From Triglochin maritima (Eukaryota > Streptophyta > Magnoliopsida > Alismatales > Juncaginaceae), in assembly GCA_963682175.1 (NCBI GenBank), contig OY821772.1, positions 46,212,925 through 46,276,924 of the forward strand: a stretch of DNA of 64,000 nucleotides. Reading direction: 5' to 3'. The notes beneath the pieces were generated by a model. That model saw only the letters and a program-made list of their open reading frames with translations, had not been told where the DNA came from and searched no databases. Numbering within the stretch: position 1 is the stretch's first letter; every line of letters begins with the position of its first letter. Position numbers and translations under genes: made by a program. This document shows, in pieces, positions 48,835 through 60,664 of this stretch.

Positions 48835-49462
48835 TGAAGGAGGTGTCCTTTAATCAAGATGACAATGAATAAATAGTTAAAATGATAATTAATCTGATTA
48901 TATTAGGGGTCATAATGTTTAGCTAGAAACCAATTACGATCTACGTATCAATTGTTGGGCGTGTTACTGATATAATCAGGTCGTATAAGGGTTACACACA
49001 TTTGAAACTATGAGCTAAACAAATGGATGACTAAGGGCCCATTAAGCTCACTTACCTAATGAGATTAAGGTTAACTTAAGAGATGTCTATAAATATATGA
49101 GAATTATGGTTTTAGAAAGTAGAAGAAAAATGAAGCAATTTTTTTTCCTCTCCTAAAACCCTAGCCGTCCCCTCCCTTTCACCACCAAGGAAGAAGTTTG
49201 TTCTTCCATCAATCTCGTTCTAGATAATGTTCGGTGGTAGCTTAGTCTGTGGTTCGTGTGTCACGAGTAGAGGAATCACGTTTGAGATTCTCCGTCATCC
49301 GTTCTCGCAAAATAAGAGACATTGAGAGTACACACATCAAAGGTATAAACGATTATACTCATGTCTCTCTCATTACTGCCATATGCATGGATATTGTGGT
49401 GGTCGATGTCATTAGAAATTGTTTCTAAATAATTTTCCACTGTGTAACATTGTAACCCAATA
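48835..49462 (+). repeat. Copia 3' LTR
   Basis: Matches the 5' LTR (40088-40710) throughout, including the TATA region (TCTATAAATATATGAG) and the pyrimidine tract followed by CCCTAGCCGTCCCCTCC. Confidence 0.85.
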
Positions 49463-51220
49463 ATTTTTATACATGTTAAAAAGGTAGTTAACATCAGATG
49501 GTGGGGCATAACATCAACATGTCCCAAGAATTGAATATATGATGATCATAATGTTGGAAAAATAGTCTTACATTGTTAAATAATAAAATATGTATTACTC
49601 TAGAACAAAGTTGGATTCCCCGTTCATTATTTTAGTGCTTACATTATTTGAGTGTTTAAGTTTTAGGTAGTAGATTAATATCAAATTTAATTGATTGCCT
49701 TTAATTTCGTTTATTCTACATCAATGAATGATGTGAGAAGAGTTTTCTCTTTTCTTTTTATTTCATGATGATCCTAGAATGTTTAGGGCATAATATTTAC
49801 CTAGGTTGCTCCGAAAGTGTTAAAGGGCAGCCTTACCTTTTCATTTCATGTTCCATACAGAAGAGAAGTTCCTCAGATAACTGAATGCACAAGTGAATAT
49901 TCCGTGGATGTCTACAATGTTTTGGAATGTGATTTTATTGGAGGTTTAACTAACCACTAGAATTTGTGGGTAGACTTTGTTCTAAGTCTTCCATGAGCTA
50001 TATCACTTTCTTGAAATATAGCTACCAAATCTGGTTGAAGATTTTGACACCCACAACAGAATTGAGGTTGGCCGGGCAAATTTTTTTTGGTATTAGACTT
50101 CCACAAGCACTGAGCCTAAAACTTGCAGGGATCTAAAAACGCGTTTTCTTCCTCAAAGATTATCTTCCAAGGCTTTGACGATTATTTTGTTTTCCCAAAT
50201 CTATTCTAAGAAAACAACTAGATCAATAATTAGAATTTGTCCACATTCAGATAAGGACTTATGTTTTGTTAAGCCAATCAAATTTGACTTAGTACATACG
50301 CACGTCTATCGATTTCAGTTACTTAAGATCAAGTGTCTAGGTAGGAAAGAGTAGTAAATGTTATATATATATTCCTTTGGAACGATTTAGGAATATATTT
50401 TACCAGTCTAATGTGTGCTTGACTAATATAATAATTTATGGATTATAGGCCCATCAATCCCATGTCAACTCTAATACCATGTAAATTTGATTGATCCAAG
50501 TGTTTAGGTGGAAGATACATATATAGTAACAACTTTATTACAAATATTACACACTGTTAATTTTGAACACATTTGAACTATATTTTCCTGATAAATGATG
50601 CTTTGTGTATTTTTGGACAGTGTTGTTCTTAAAGTGGTGACATGAGTACTTGATTTTGAAACCTCAATGGGAGCTTGATGAACTATGACGTCAGAGGAGT
50701 TCCGTTCCAAGAGTGGTGTCAGCTCATGTTAACGGGAATTCCACATCCTTAATCTCCTTTCCCACGTAGAAGTGCGGAATTTTCCAGAATATTAGTTGAT
50801 GACATTCGAACAATTATAAAAAACACACCCAAGTAATGATGACTAGTAAGATCTTCATTAAGTAATTTGTGTCGTTTCATTGGTCCCCATTGGCATTGGA
50901 ATCTTGGATGAAGAAAGGGCGAGAATTGCCCCCACCGGCCCACCCCCACATCTTTCCTTTTCCTCCTTTCCACATGCTTTGTTGTGGGAGTGTGGACAAA
51001 AGGCTGAAAGCAAACTCCACCAGTATCTCTCTAACTTGTACGCCCATAGGTTTCTTTTGCAACATGCAGCAATACATGATGCAAGCATTTCCTCACCCTT
51101 ACATCACATTAAGGTTTAATTGTGATCATACATGGTCAATGTGTGTAAATATATGAATTACTTTATTAGTCACTTCCTCCAACATGCTAGTTGCATTATT
51201 TTAAGGGAAATGTTTGTTGA
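49463..51220. other. Intergenic, no gene seen
   Basis: AT-rich; several overlapping short frames at 50860-51150 on both strands are chance openings in a GC-richer patch. No family-level similarity was recognised. Confidence 0.45.
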
Positions 51221-51379
51221 ACGCAGGCGTCACGGACGCGCTCTACGTGGATATCCATGTCAGCCCTTACGTGGCCAAAGTATGAATTTTTTTTGTTTTT
51301 TCTTCCTGATGTCCACTCAAATCACATTAAATGCGTTTCAACTCAGCACGTTCTCTCTCTCCACCCAAATACAAATATG

Positions 51380-51915
51380 ATGACACTCTTTCTTTCTTCT
51401 TCATTCTTTCTCTCCAGAATAAATCACCATTTCTAGCAAGATATTATGTCGAAGAAGCGTCTGATGCCGACTCCCAGGATTCTTCACAACGTAAGCAGCG
51501 TGAATGGGACGGTGCGAAGACTTCCCGATGTTCTTGTCAGCGTTAACATCGTGAATGTGACGATCCGGTGGTGAAGACTTCGCACCACAACATCTTTGCT
51601 GCATTGTTGGAGCCATGACAGAAAAAGAAGGAAGAAGAAAGAAAGAGTGTCATCGACCGTCCCATTCACGTTCCTTACGTTGTGAAGAACCCTGGGAGTC
51701 GGCATCAGACGCTTCTTCGAAATAATATCTTGCTTGAAATTGTGATTTATTCCGGAGAGAGGTACAACGCTCCGTGGTGAAGACTTACGTCTGTTCGGTT
51801 TATGTCGTACATCTCTCCGTAATAAATCACCATTTTGAGTAAGATATTACGTCGAAGAAGCGTCTGATGTCGACTCCCAAGGTTCTTCACAACGTAAGCA
51901 GCGTGAATGAGACGA
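51380..51915. repeat. Direct-inverted-direct repeat, hairpin-forming
   Basis: A unit of about 95 bp (ATAAATCACC ... GAAGAAGCGTCTGATG ... CAACGTAAGCAGCGTGAATG) occurs at 51419-51512, inverted at 51656-51750, and again direct at 51821-51915. The unit spacers are themselves inverted (GTGCGAAGACTTC against GAAGACTTCGCAC; GGAGAGAGGTAC against GTACATCTCTCC). The CT tract TGACACTCTTTCTTTCTTC at 51380 recurs inverted at 51635-51653. A transcript would fold into a long hairpin. Confidence 0.85.
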
Positions 51916-51964
51916 TCATGTTTAAGTCTTACATCTTCTTTCCGATTTACTGGGAAAATATATA

Positions 51965-52130
51965 TTATCTTTGTAATTTGTGTGTGTTTGTATTGTTTGT
52001 TTGTGTGTGATTTACTGGGAGAAGATATATTATTTTTGTAATTTTTGTGTGTTTGTGTTTGTGTTTGTGTTTGTGCTTGTATTGTTTGTTTGTCTTTGTG
52101 CTCTTATTGTATCTTATTGTGTAATAGTTA
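51965..52130. repeat. GTTTGT-rich microsatellite-like stretch
   Basis: Repeated TGTGTTTGTGTTTGTG words, best at 52041-52076, with two copies of a TTTACTGGGA-AATATATATTAT-type segment. The open frames across it are repeat by-products. Confidence 0.6.
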
Positions 52131-52169
52131 CCATCAATAATATGTACCATCAATATCTTATTGTGCTCT

Positions 52170-52485
52170 CATTGTATCTACATAAACATGACAAACTTTC
52201 TACATAAACTGGACAAACATTCTACATAAACAGGACAAACTTTCTACATAAACAGTACAAACTTTCTACATAAACTGGACAAACATTCTACATAAACAAG
52301 ATAAACTTTCTACATAAACAGGACAAACTTTCTACATAAACAAGACAAAACAGGACAAACTTTCTACATAAACAGGACAAAACATGACAAACTTTCTACA
52401 TAAACAGGACAAACTTTCCAGGACAAGCTTTCTACATAAACAGGACAAAACATGACAAACTTTCTACATAAACAGGAAATCTGAG
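52170..52485. repeat. 22-bp satellite, CTACATAAACAGGACAAACT type
   Basis: About a dozen imperfect copies of a 22-bp unit (consensus CTACATAAACAGGACAAACT plus TT), some shortened where units read ...CAAAACAGGACAAAC.... Identity is high between neighbours. Confidence 0.85.
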
Positions 52486-52654
52486 ATGCTATTTTTTTCC
52501 TAAACGTAATTCTTGTAGGGTAAAATATACAGTGGGAGGTTTGTTGAGTTTGTGCGGGGGTGGCAGGGGGCGGCAACCCCTGCGGACTGCCCCTGTTTTG
52601 ACATCATATTATTGCATTCCATATATTGATTCATTTATTCCGACAATAATGAAG

Positions 52655-53340
52655 TCATATATTATTCCGGACTGCAAATACACTTATTCCGATTCCGGAC
52701 AGCAAATCCACTTATTCCGGACAGCAAATCCACTTATTCCGGACAAACTTTATGTTCCGTTTCTGTTCACACTTTATTCTTAAACCGGACAACAAATACA
52801 CTTATTCCGGACAGCAAATACACTTATTCCGGACAAACTTTCTGTTCCGTTTCTGGACACACTTTCTTCTTATTCTGGACAACTACACTTATTCCGGACT
52901 GCAAATACACTTATTCCGGACAGCAAATACACTTATTCCGGACAAACTTTATGTTCCGTTTCTGGTCACACTTTATTCTTAAATCGGACAACAAATACAC
53001 TTAGTCCGGACAACAAATACACTTATTCCGGACAGCAAATACACTTATTCCGGACAAACTTTCTGTTACGTTTCTGGACACACTTTCTTCTTATTCTGGA
53101 CAACTACACTTATTTCGGAATGCAAATACACTTATTCCGGACAACAAATCAACTTATTCCGGACAAACTTTATGTTCCGTTTCTGGACACACTTTATTCT
53201 TAAATCTGACAACAAATACACTTAGTCCGGACAACAAATACACTTATTCCGGACAGCAAATACCCTTATTCCGGACATACACATAACGTAAACAGGACAA
53301 ACACATAATGTAAACTGCACACACACATAAAGTAAGCTAG
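52655..53340. repeat. 22-bp satellite, ATTCCGGACAGCAAATAC type, with higher-order units
   Basis: Runs of a 22-bp unit (ACTTATTCCGGACAGCAAAT plus AC) alternate with a GTTCCGTTTCTGG-type spacer. The spacer variant followed by CACACTTTATTCTTAAA starts at 52754, 52953 and 53174, so a higher-order unit of about 200-220 bp repeats three times. It shares unit length and the GGACA core with the block at 52170, so the two may be related. Confidence 0.85.
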
Positions 53341-54102
53341 ACAAATTAAGTTGATCCAACGTAAAACTTAAAAACAAATATTTTATTATGATAAGTGTGG
53401 GCTCTGCACGAATAATGAGACTGCACGATGTCCTAGGGTCTGCACATTGTCTTATCTGTGTATTGGGAAATGAATCGTACAACTTAAAGAACCGGCGTTT
53501 TTTAAAAAGACCAAAACACGCGAAGAGAAATTTCGCTGACTGGACGCTGACTCAAAGAAAAATATCTGAGCTGTACAGATCCACGTAAGGCGCGTCCGTG
53601 ATGCGCGCGTCCGTCTATCACGACTCTTATTTTAAATGTAAACTGTTGTTGGAAAATGATGGGCATGTTAATTAAGGAGCATTTGTTTAGAAAATGATGG
53701 GATGCTAATATTTGCTACTAAGATATCAGTCCCTTATATATTAAGATAAGCACAATCCTCTCCAAGCTTAAGTATGAGTAAATTGGTCGAATGAAATTGT
53801 ATTTGACCTTCATTTTGAAGGTTGCATACAATGGAGGTGGCACTTAGGAACTGGGGCCATGCTCCTCTCGATTTTGGATTTGTCTTGTAAAATGTATACT
53901 TATTAGGATTATATTTTTCTTGGATTTTGAATTTCACGTAGTTAAGTATATATATCACCTGTATTTTGTCTTCCCTGTAATTTGAATTTTACTTAATTAA
54001 GTATACTCATATTAGATTTTCGAACTTTTTAGATTTTTTCCAGGATGTTACACAAATTGTCCTTCCTTACTCGAAATACATGACAAAACCCCTGGCTGCA
54101 AC

Positions 54103-56230
54103 TGTGAGAACCTAATACTTTTGATTAAGGTTAATTAGGTTTAAGAACTTTAACCCTATTTAGGTGAGGGTATATAAATACAAACTCAACAATTTTCCTC
54201 TCATTTCCTTCTTTCTCTGTTTCTTCTTCTTCTTCTCTCTCTCTCTCCCTTGTAGTTCGTCGGCAAGGAAAGGAGGAGAAGCGGGTGCGTCGGCAAGTCG
54301 AGTTCACCGGAGTTCAAGGAAGATGTGGAGATCCGCGTTCAGGTGAAGAGTTTGCCGGAGATACGCTCTTTCTCGTGGAGGGATCGTCGTTGCTCTTCGA
54401 AAGCTTTTCCAAGCTTTCAATGTATGCCAAGCCTTGCTTTTACGCTCACCTAAGCTTGTGTGAGTATTTAAGTGTTCGACGGTAGGCCGAAAGGCTCGTT
54501 GGAATTGTGTGGCAGAACTTTCTTTTCTGTTTCGGTCGACCGATGCTCAATTCGATCGACCGGTCGTAGTCTAATTTGGGCGTTCTCTCTCGCACCGGTC
54601 GAGCGATACCATGTGGGTGGTCGACCAGTTTTACGTTTGAGCGAGAAGATGAAGACCCTGAGTGCATTGACCATCTAAACGGTCGACCGCCACATTGACC
54701 AGTCCGATCGGACGTACTATTTTAAGTCGGTTGGGGGTGTAGACTTCTAAACGGTCGACTGCCTTGAGATCTCGTTCGACCGATGACTTAAGTAGGGTTC
54801 GACCGATTCATATTTCGGTCGACCGGCAATGACTTACAGGAATGTTGAAGTCCCTGATGTTTTTCGGTTGATCGGAAGCCCATTGTCGTTCGACCGTTGG
54901 GGATGTGTTATTTATTATTATTTTGTGGCGTAGACCTTATAAACGGTCGACCGTCCAAAGACTTTTGTTCGACCGTTTGATGTTGTTTGGTTCGACCGTT
55001 GGATTGTGGTTCAAACCAATTACCAGTTTTTAACGACCAACCGGTCGACCGTATGACCTTTTTCGGTCGACCGTTGGAGCTTAGTAATTGAATTGTTTGT
55101 TTATGAACGCGTTGGTGCGTGTATTGCATTTACTGCTTATATTCCCATGATATGACATGTGCATTGAGACCTAGGTAGTAGACATGTGGGACCATATTCC
55201 CCGTTGTATGATCTATATGTTATGACTCTACGGAGCAAGATGACTGTCAGCATGTGTGGCGACATAGATGACCTTAGCCTGTATGGCGACGGAAATGACT
55301 ATTAGCCATTGTGCAATAGAGTTCTGTGCCTTAGCCTGTGTGGCGACGAAGATGACTGTTAGCCCTTGTGCAACAGAGTTTTGTGCCTTAGCCTGCGTGG
55401 CGACGGAGATGACCGACTGATGTTGTTCCGGCGGATGTGCTCGACCGATGTTGTTTCGGCGAGTATGACCGTCCAGTTGTGGCACGGCTGACGAGTATGA
55501 CCGACCAGAGTGACGACTCTGGCGGATTGTGGTCTCGACCACTGATCAGATCTGATGATGACTCGGAAGTACGTGCGATCCTCACCGAACCCATATGACT
55601 AGTGTAGCTGCGAGTGGGAGTGTGTCACATATTTTCCGTATGACCGCATGTGCCTGTGGTGGGTATCTACGAATGTCCAAAACTAGACGTATGACTAATG
55701 AACCCCGGTTGGGGAAAATGACTATTATGACTTGTGACCTGATGACCCAGTTGGAGAATGTTTTGTTATGATTTATGTTTTGCATAATACTAGTATGATA
55801 TGTCACGTATTGCATGTGCATGTAGGTGGGTTTGGCATACGGGATTTCCTTAGGGAAACTCACGGCATCGTTGTTTTATTTCAGGTTCCCCTTCGGGAGC
55901 TGTTTTGGTGGTGACTGAGGACGAGTGCATTTTGTAGTCGGGTCCTCGTGTCTATTTTGGGGTTATTATGACTACTTGTATATCTGTATATTGTATTTTG
56001 ATGTAGTCATTCTTTTGACAACTCCTGTATACAGTGTAACACCTTATATTATATGTATATCTTCGAGTAGCGTCACTGTGTTGATGTTGATATCCTTTGA
56101 TTATCTTTTATTTAAAAGTTTAAAATTTCTGCTGTTTCGGGGATGTTATTGTGATACTATTCACTGTTTCCCAATGAAAACATGTGCATATAAGGCTCTA
56201 GATTTTCATTTTAATTCTAATAGGAAAGTT
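54103..56230. mobile_element. LTR-like block (third family), palindrome-rich; limits approximate
   Basis: It starts near TGTGAGAACC (54103) and has a TATA-like box (GTATATAAATAC, about 54170), a pyrimidine-rich leader, then at 54530-55080 about sixteen GGTCGACC-type words, and a further region of short repeats (TAGCCTGYGTGGCGACG, 55260-55410). The layout is that of a long Ty3/gypsy-type LTR. I found neither a matching second LTR nor target duplications, so the right limit is a guess. Confidence 0.5.
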
Positions 56231-56234
56231 AAAC

Positions 56235-57825
56235 TAGTCTGAGCGTGCTTTTGATGTGTATCACTAGAACTAGAAATATTAAATTTTTATATTGAGCTAT
56301 TGTCAAATACAAACAAGAAGAACAAGGCAGTAAATGATTCCTGCTAACTATGGTTGATTAATGATTTCATGTGAATTTCTTAGAACAACGATATCGAGTG
56401 AAGTTTGGTCTAATTGTTCAACTACTTGAAATCTCGCCAATAGAATGTATTCTGGTCGAGCATTACCCTCACCGTAGGTTTGAGACCTTAGAATATATGG
56501 AAGGCGTGCACAAATAAAGTAGGAAAATTTGCATGAAGAGCATGAAGATTTGTAATAGGGAATTTAATTTTGAGTGAATTGTATTGACCAAAGTTCAATA
56601 ATGTACAACTACCGATCATTATAATTGAACATCCCACACATGTTGTATTTGTAATCTTATATATATTGTAATGTCAGATTTATTTAGATTTTTACTTCTA
56701 GCATTTCAAGCATGTGATAGTTTTGTCATAACCATGAGAGTGGGCAACTGTGTTCAACAAAACTCCCGCAGGGGCAAGAGTGCTGCCACATGCATATTGA
56801 TCACAAGTCGAGTGGCCTCTCTAGATTTTTGACCTTTTTTAATTTTTAACCTTGAATTTTGGTATTTCATCGTCTTTGTTACGATCTTATTGGATTTTGA
56901 CCTCCCCGGGTTTTTGCCTCCTTTAGATTCGATCTCTTGACTATTTTTTGAAACATGATAATAAGATAGACGTGTCTTAATAATGTAGTACAAAAGGATT
57001 TGTTCATCCACTTAGGGGTAAGTTACATTAGATCATCAGACTTAAAATGATTTTTTTTATGCACAACTACACGAACATGGTATTTGACCTTTTTTTCTGT
57101 GCTTAAATATTCATAGCCATGTCCAAATTAAAGAAGGGGCTAAATTGATAATGCATGTTTAAAATTTTATTTTATATTCCCAAAAAATAAAAAAAGTTGC
57201 GCCTCGTGTGTCGGTGAGTTCTGTATAAACTTCAAAATTGAAAATGAAATGGCGTGACGCAAGCAAAAATATAATTTGGGGTTAGCATTAATTGGTTATT
57301 ATAAGACTTTATTATAATGGTTTTCGGTTGAGTACCATCTATTTTATGTTTTCACAATTTTTCTGGAAATTTGCTGTTTATATCTTCCACATATGTGTGT
57401 CTTTGACTTGATCGAATTTGCTCGTGACAGTCTCACAGAGATCGTTTTGTGCTTTCAACATCTATTTCTTAAGAGTTTATTAACTTCGATCTTTATAATA
57501 CATAAGCTTCAAAGGCAAGTTTTGAATCTCTATGGTTTGCTTAACAATAATTTTTTTATTTTATCAATTCCTTTGAACCCTGCTGCCTTTTCTTCGTACC
57601 CATCATACATTTAAGTTTCTCTTCTATAAGCACAATTAGTTTAAGATTGACAGACAGATGTAAGTGAATACACTCCATTTTGTATGCTACCCAAAAGGAT
57701 GATTCACTAGATTTATACCTAGAAACAAATCCAAATCCGTAATTTTATTTGGGCAGGAACCTCCTTGATGACATAAAACTCGGCCCAAAAGTAAAGAAAT
57801 ATCATTTATTTCTTTGTTCTACAAA
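56235..57825. other. Intergenic, no gene seen
   Basis: AT-rich sequence without recognisable coding regions, RNA genes or terminal repeats. Confidence 0.5.
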
Positions 57826-58305
57826 TATTAGAGCACAAATAACAGCGCCCGGGCTACCCCCGGCCCCGGGCGTCCTGCATTCTCTCTCTGCCACGTCAGC
57901 TCACCCAACCCACCCAAAAAACCCCCATACCCATGTCCAGGCTACCCCCACCCACCCTACACTCTCTTTCATCCACATTATTTCTTAATTAAACAAATTT
58001 AATTCTCACACATCATTTAACAAAATACATTTTATATAAATCTAATTCTAATTACATTATAATTCTATTTTAACTCGAAATATTGTTAATAATTACTGGT
58101 AAATCACGAAATTATTATTAAATATTACGGAGCCACGTTACATTTAAGACAAACTGAAATATGAAATATTACACTTAAAGTTAAGAAACAACAGTACATA
58201 TTACATAAACTAAAATTTCAAATACTACATTACCAACTACGTTAACCGATTTTCAAACCGCTCCTCGTCCGTAGCGTTGCCATATATGCTCAATTAAATC
58301 GTCTT

Positions 58306-59564
58306 TCAGATCCAGATGTTGGTTCCTGTCACGCGCGCACTCGATCTTGATTGACAAAAAAACTCGTGAATATCCGCTATACGATCGGTCGAATTCGACG
58401 TTTCCTCAGCTGAAGTTCCAGGACGATCTTCCATAAATTCGAGAATATCTCCAAAAGTAGCATAGCAGTTGCGTTCGTCCTCCACTATCATGTTATGCAT
58501 GATGATACAAGTTGTCATTATTTTGGACAGAACGTCCTTGCTCCAAGCAAGAGCCGGGTTTCTGATGATCGCGAACCTCGCTTGCAACACTCCGAAAGCG
58601 CGTTCAACATCTTTACGGGTTGCCTCCTGCACTTCAGCAAACAATCTGTGCTTCGGGGTGTGAGGGTGAAGGATGGATTGGATGAAGGCCACCCACTGTG
58701 GATAAATACCATCAGTAAGATAGTATCCATATCATATTGAACACCATTTACCTCATAATTAACAGGTGGTGCTCGACCTTCTAGTATGTCGTCGAAAACC
58801 GGAGATTGTTGCAGGACGTTCAAGTCATTGCATGAACCCGGTATTCCGAAGAAGGAGTGCCAGATCCATAAGTCGTTCGATGTCACCGCCTCAAGGATCA
58901 GAGTTGCTTTCCCAGCACGCCCTTGATGTTGTCCCTTCCAAGCAGCTGGGCAGTTTTTCCACTCCCAGTGCATACAATCGATACTCCCCATCATACCTGG
59001 AAACCCACGTTGCTCACCAACGTAAAGTAGGCGTGCCAAGTCATTTGCAGTTGGCCGACGTAAATACTCAGGGCCGAAGATGCGAATAACACCTTTACAG
59101 AATTTGAGGAGAGCATTTCTGGATGTTGCCGCACTCATTCGTAGGTACTCATCGATCCCATCAGCGGCAACGCCATATGCTAGCATTCACATTGTTGCCG
59201 TACTTTTTTGTAGACCGGAGATGCTCATCCTACCAGTTGCGTCCGGTGTTCGTTGGAAGAAGACATCAGATGCTTCGATGGCATTGTGGATGCGCAGGAA
59301 GACATGCTTTCTCATCCGAAATCTTGTCCTAAAAAGAGTATCAGAATACACAGGGTTGTCAGAGAAATAATCGTCTACAAGGCGTCTGTAACCTAGTTCA
59401 CGATCTCTATCTAGGTTCGTCGTTCTCCTTCGACGCTGCTTAGGACGTGTAGTCCTTTCGTAAACAACATTTCCGGCTAATTCAATAGCACGGTCCATTA
59501 GATTTAATGTCTCATTCCAGTTATCATCGTCGGATTGACCGGAGTTTAAACTATTATCCGACAT
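58306..59564 (-). pseudogene. Harbinger transposase (DDE_4), one stop and one frameshift
   Basis: It starts at 59564 (MSDNSLNSGQSDDDNW), after a TATA-like box (AACTATAAATACATC, about 59640). About 418 residues: an acidic N-terminus, a basic patch (RPKQRRRRTTN), a helix-turn-helix-like part (LFRTRFRMRKHVF ... GRMSISGLQK), then the DDE_4 nuclease core. Catalytic positions are visible: Asp in GSIDCMHW, Asp in PGSCNDLNVLQQSP, and Glu in RKDVERAFGVLQ. Two lesions: a TGA at 59189-59187 within the conserved MRMLAYG stretch (the A copy has Arg there), and a 1-base deletion near 58724, where A has an extra G. Both are small, so loss of function seems recent compared with copy A. The family cuts at TWA targets and needs the Myb-like partner. 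Confidence 0.9.
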
Positions 59565-59673
59565 TGATGAGAGAAGAAGTTAACAAGTTGAGAAGTTAAA
59601 GAAATGTGAGGAATCAGGAGATAGATAGATGTATTTATAGTTGGGAGGGTTTGGATGTATTTGTTGCACTGTT

Positions 59674-59800
59674 CACGCGTGATTGCACAGTTTACTCTTT
59701 GGAAGCGTGATTAAAGTGCACGCGTGATTGAAAACAGTGCACGCGTGATTGAAAAAGTGCACCCGTGATTAAATACTGCACCCGTGATTAAACAGTGTAT
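59674..59800. repeat. Upstream motif array of element B, about 20-bp period
   Basis: Cores of CACGCGTGATT type start at 59674, 59703 (partial), 59719, 59740, 59760 and 59779; the last four are 19-21 bp apart. The array lies between the transposase TATA box and the right terminus, as in element A. Confidence 0.85.
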
Positions 59801-60664
59801 TGGTTCTGGAAATTTCTTAATTTTAATCACTTACAAAAAATTATTACCCCACATTTATAACAAATACCCAATCCATTAATAACAAAACCTAAACTAAATA
59901 AATTTTTTTAAAAAAATAAACCAATCGGAGGGGGACATGTGTCCCCCTCCCTTGGGCGCCCGGGCGTCTGCCCGGGACGCCCAACGCCCGGGCGGGCGTC
60001 CCGGTCGGGCGCCCGGGCGGGGCATCCCCGTTAAGGGTGCCCTTAACAACGACAAGCAAGTTGCAGTATCTCAATTTTTTTAATGAATATTAAGGTAAGG
60101 TCCACCTACGTCAGCAAACCTTCCGAACGTAAATGAAAATTAAAGTAAGCGTGTAAGCAACTTGCGTTGTAATAACAAATGTTTCTTGTTGATTTGCTAA
60201 GTTCGTACAAGATTCCTCTTTGAATCTGAACTAATACGAACGATTATCTTTTCAAGATCTTAAAATGAGTTGGTAGATTTGGTAATACGGTTTGGAAATG
60301 TAATGCCACAAAACGATAGAGTTCGACACTGTTTGGAATTTGGAAGGTTGTAATATAAGAGCATCCTTAACAGCGCCCGGGCAGTTCCCGGACACCCTGC
60401 TTTCTCTCTCAGCCACGCCAGCTTCTCTCTCTTTCACGTCAGCACAAACCAACTCCCTACAAAATCCTTAACCATTACCCAATCAATCCAGTTACGCTAC
60501 AGTATTTGTTGTCACGTCATTATTTTTATTCTTCTCTCCAAAACTCTTTCAACAATCAACAAAATATATTAATAATCATTATCGTAATTATTTAATATCA
60601 ACAATTCATCCGTTTTTAATTAACATTTAATTAATAAATACGAAAATATTATTAAAATTTAGGA

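Larger units (their letters stand above)
40088..49462 (+). mobile_element. Ty1/copia retrotransposon, degenerate, with nested solo LTR
   Basis: Two LTRs (40088-40710 and 48835-49462) bound the element. Inside are a tRNA-Met type primer site, a gag remnant, then protease, integrase, reverse transcriptase and RNase H in the copia order, and a purine-rich tract before the 3' LTR. The LTRs differ by about 9 of the first 78 aligned bases by eye, so the insertion is old. I see no clear 5-bp target duplication (tcatt versus atttt). Most frames carry stops or frameshifts. Confidence 0.9.
51221..53610. mobile_element. Non-coding TIR element filled with inverted repeats and satellites
   Basis: The ends are inverted copies of about 30 bp: ACGCAGGCGTCACGGACGCG...TACGTGGAT (51221-51252) and, read inward from the right, ACGCGCGCATCACGGACGCG...TACGTGGAT (53610-53579). 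Everything between is non-coding: a three-copy inverted repeat, then two satellite blocks. I see no clear target duplication and cannot assign a superfamily. Confidence 0.55.
57831..60042 (-). mobile_element. PIF/Harbinger element B (transposase only)
   Basis: A 2212-bp element flanked by TTA (57828-57830 and 60043-60045). The left terminus is GAGCACAAATAACAGCGCCC; the right terminus, read inward, is GGGCACCCTTAACGGGG. Both match element C in the opposite orientation; the left also matches element D. The single gene is the transposase, transcribed from the GGGCACCC end toward the GAGCA end. There is no Myb-like sequence inside. Confidence 0.92.

Noticed and set aside
40083..49467. Target-site duplication of the copia element
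   Set aside because: The flanks tcatt and atttt agree at only three of five positions.
51980..52207. Cys/Val/Leu-rich plus-strand frame
   Set aside because: Translation of a GTTTGT microsatellite; not a membrane protein gene.
52170..53340. CRISPR-like array
   Set aside because: Units are contiguous 22-bp satellites without unique spacers, in plant nuclear DNA.
54103..56230. Exact solo-LTR ends with target duplication gcaac
   Set aside because: A second gcaac occurs near 56743, but it is not preceded by an LTR-type CA end, so I did not use it.
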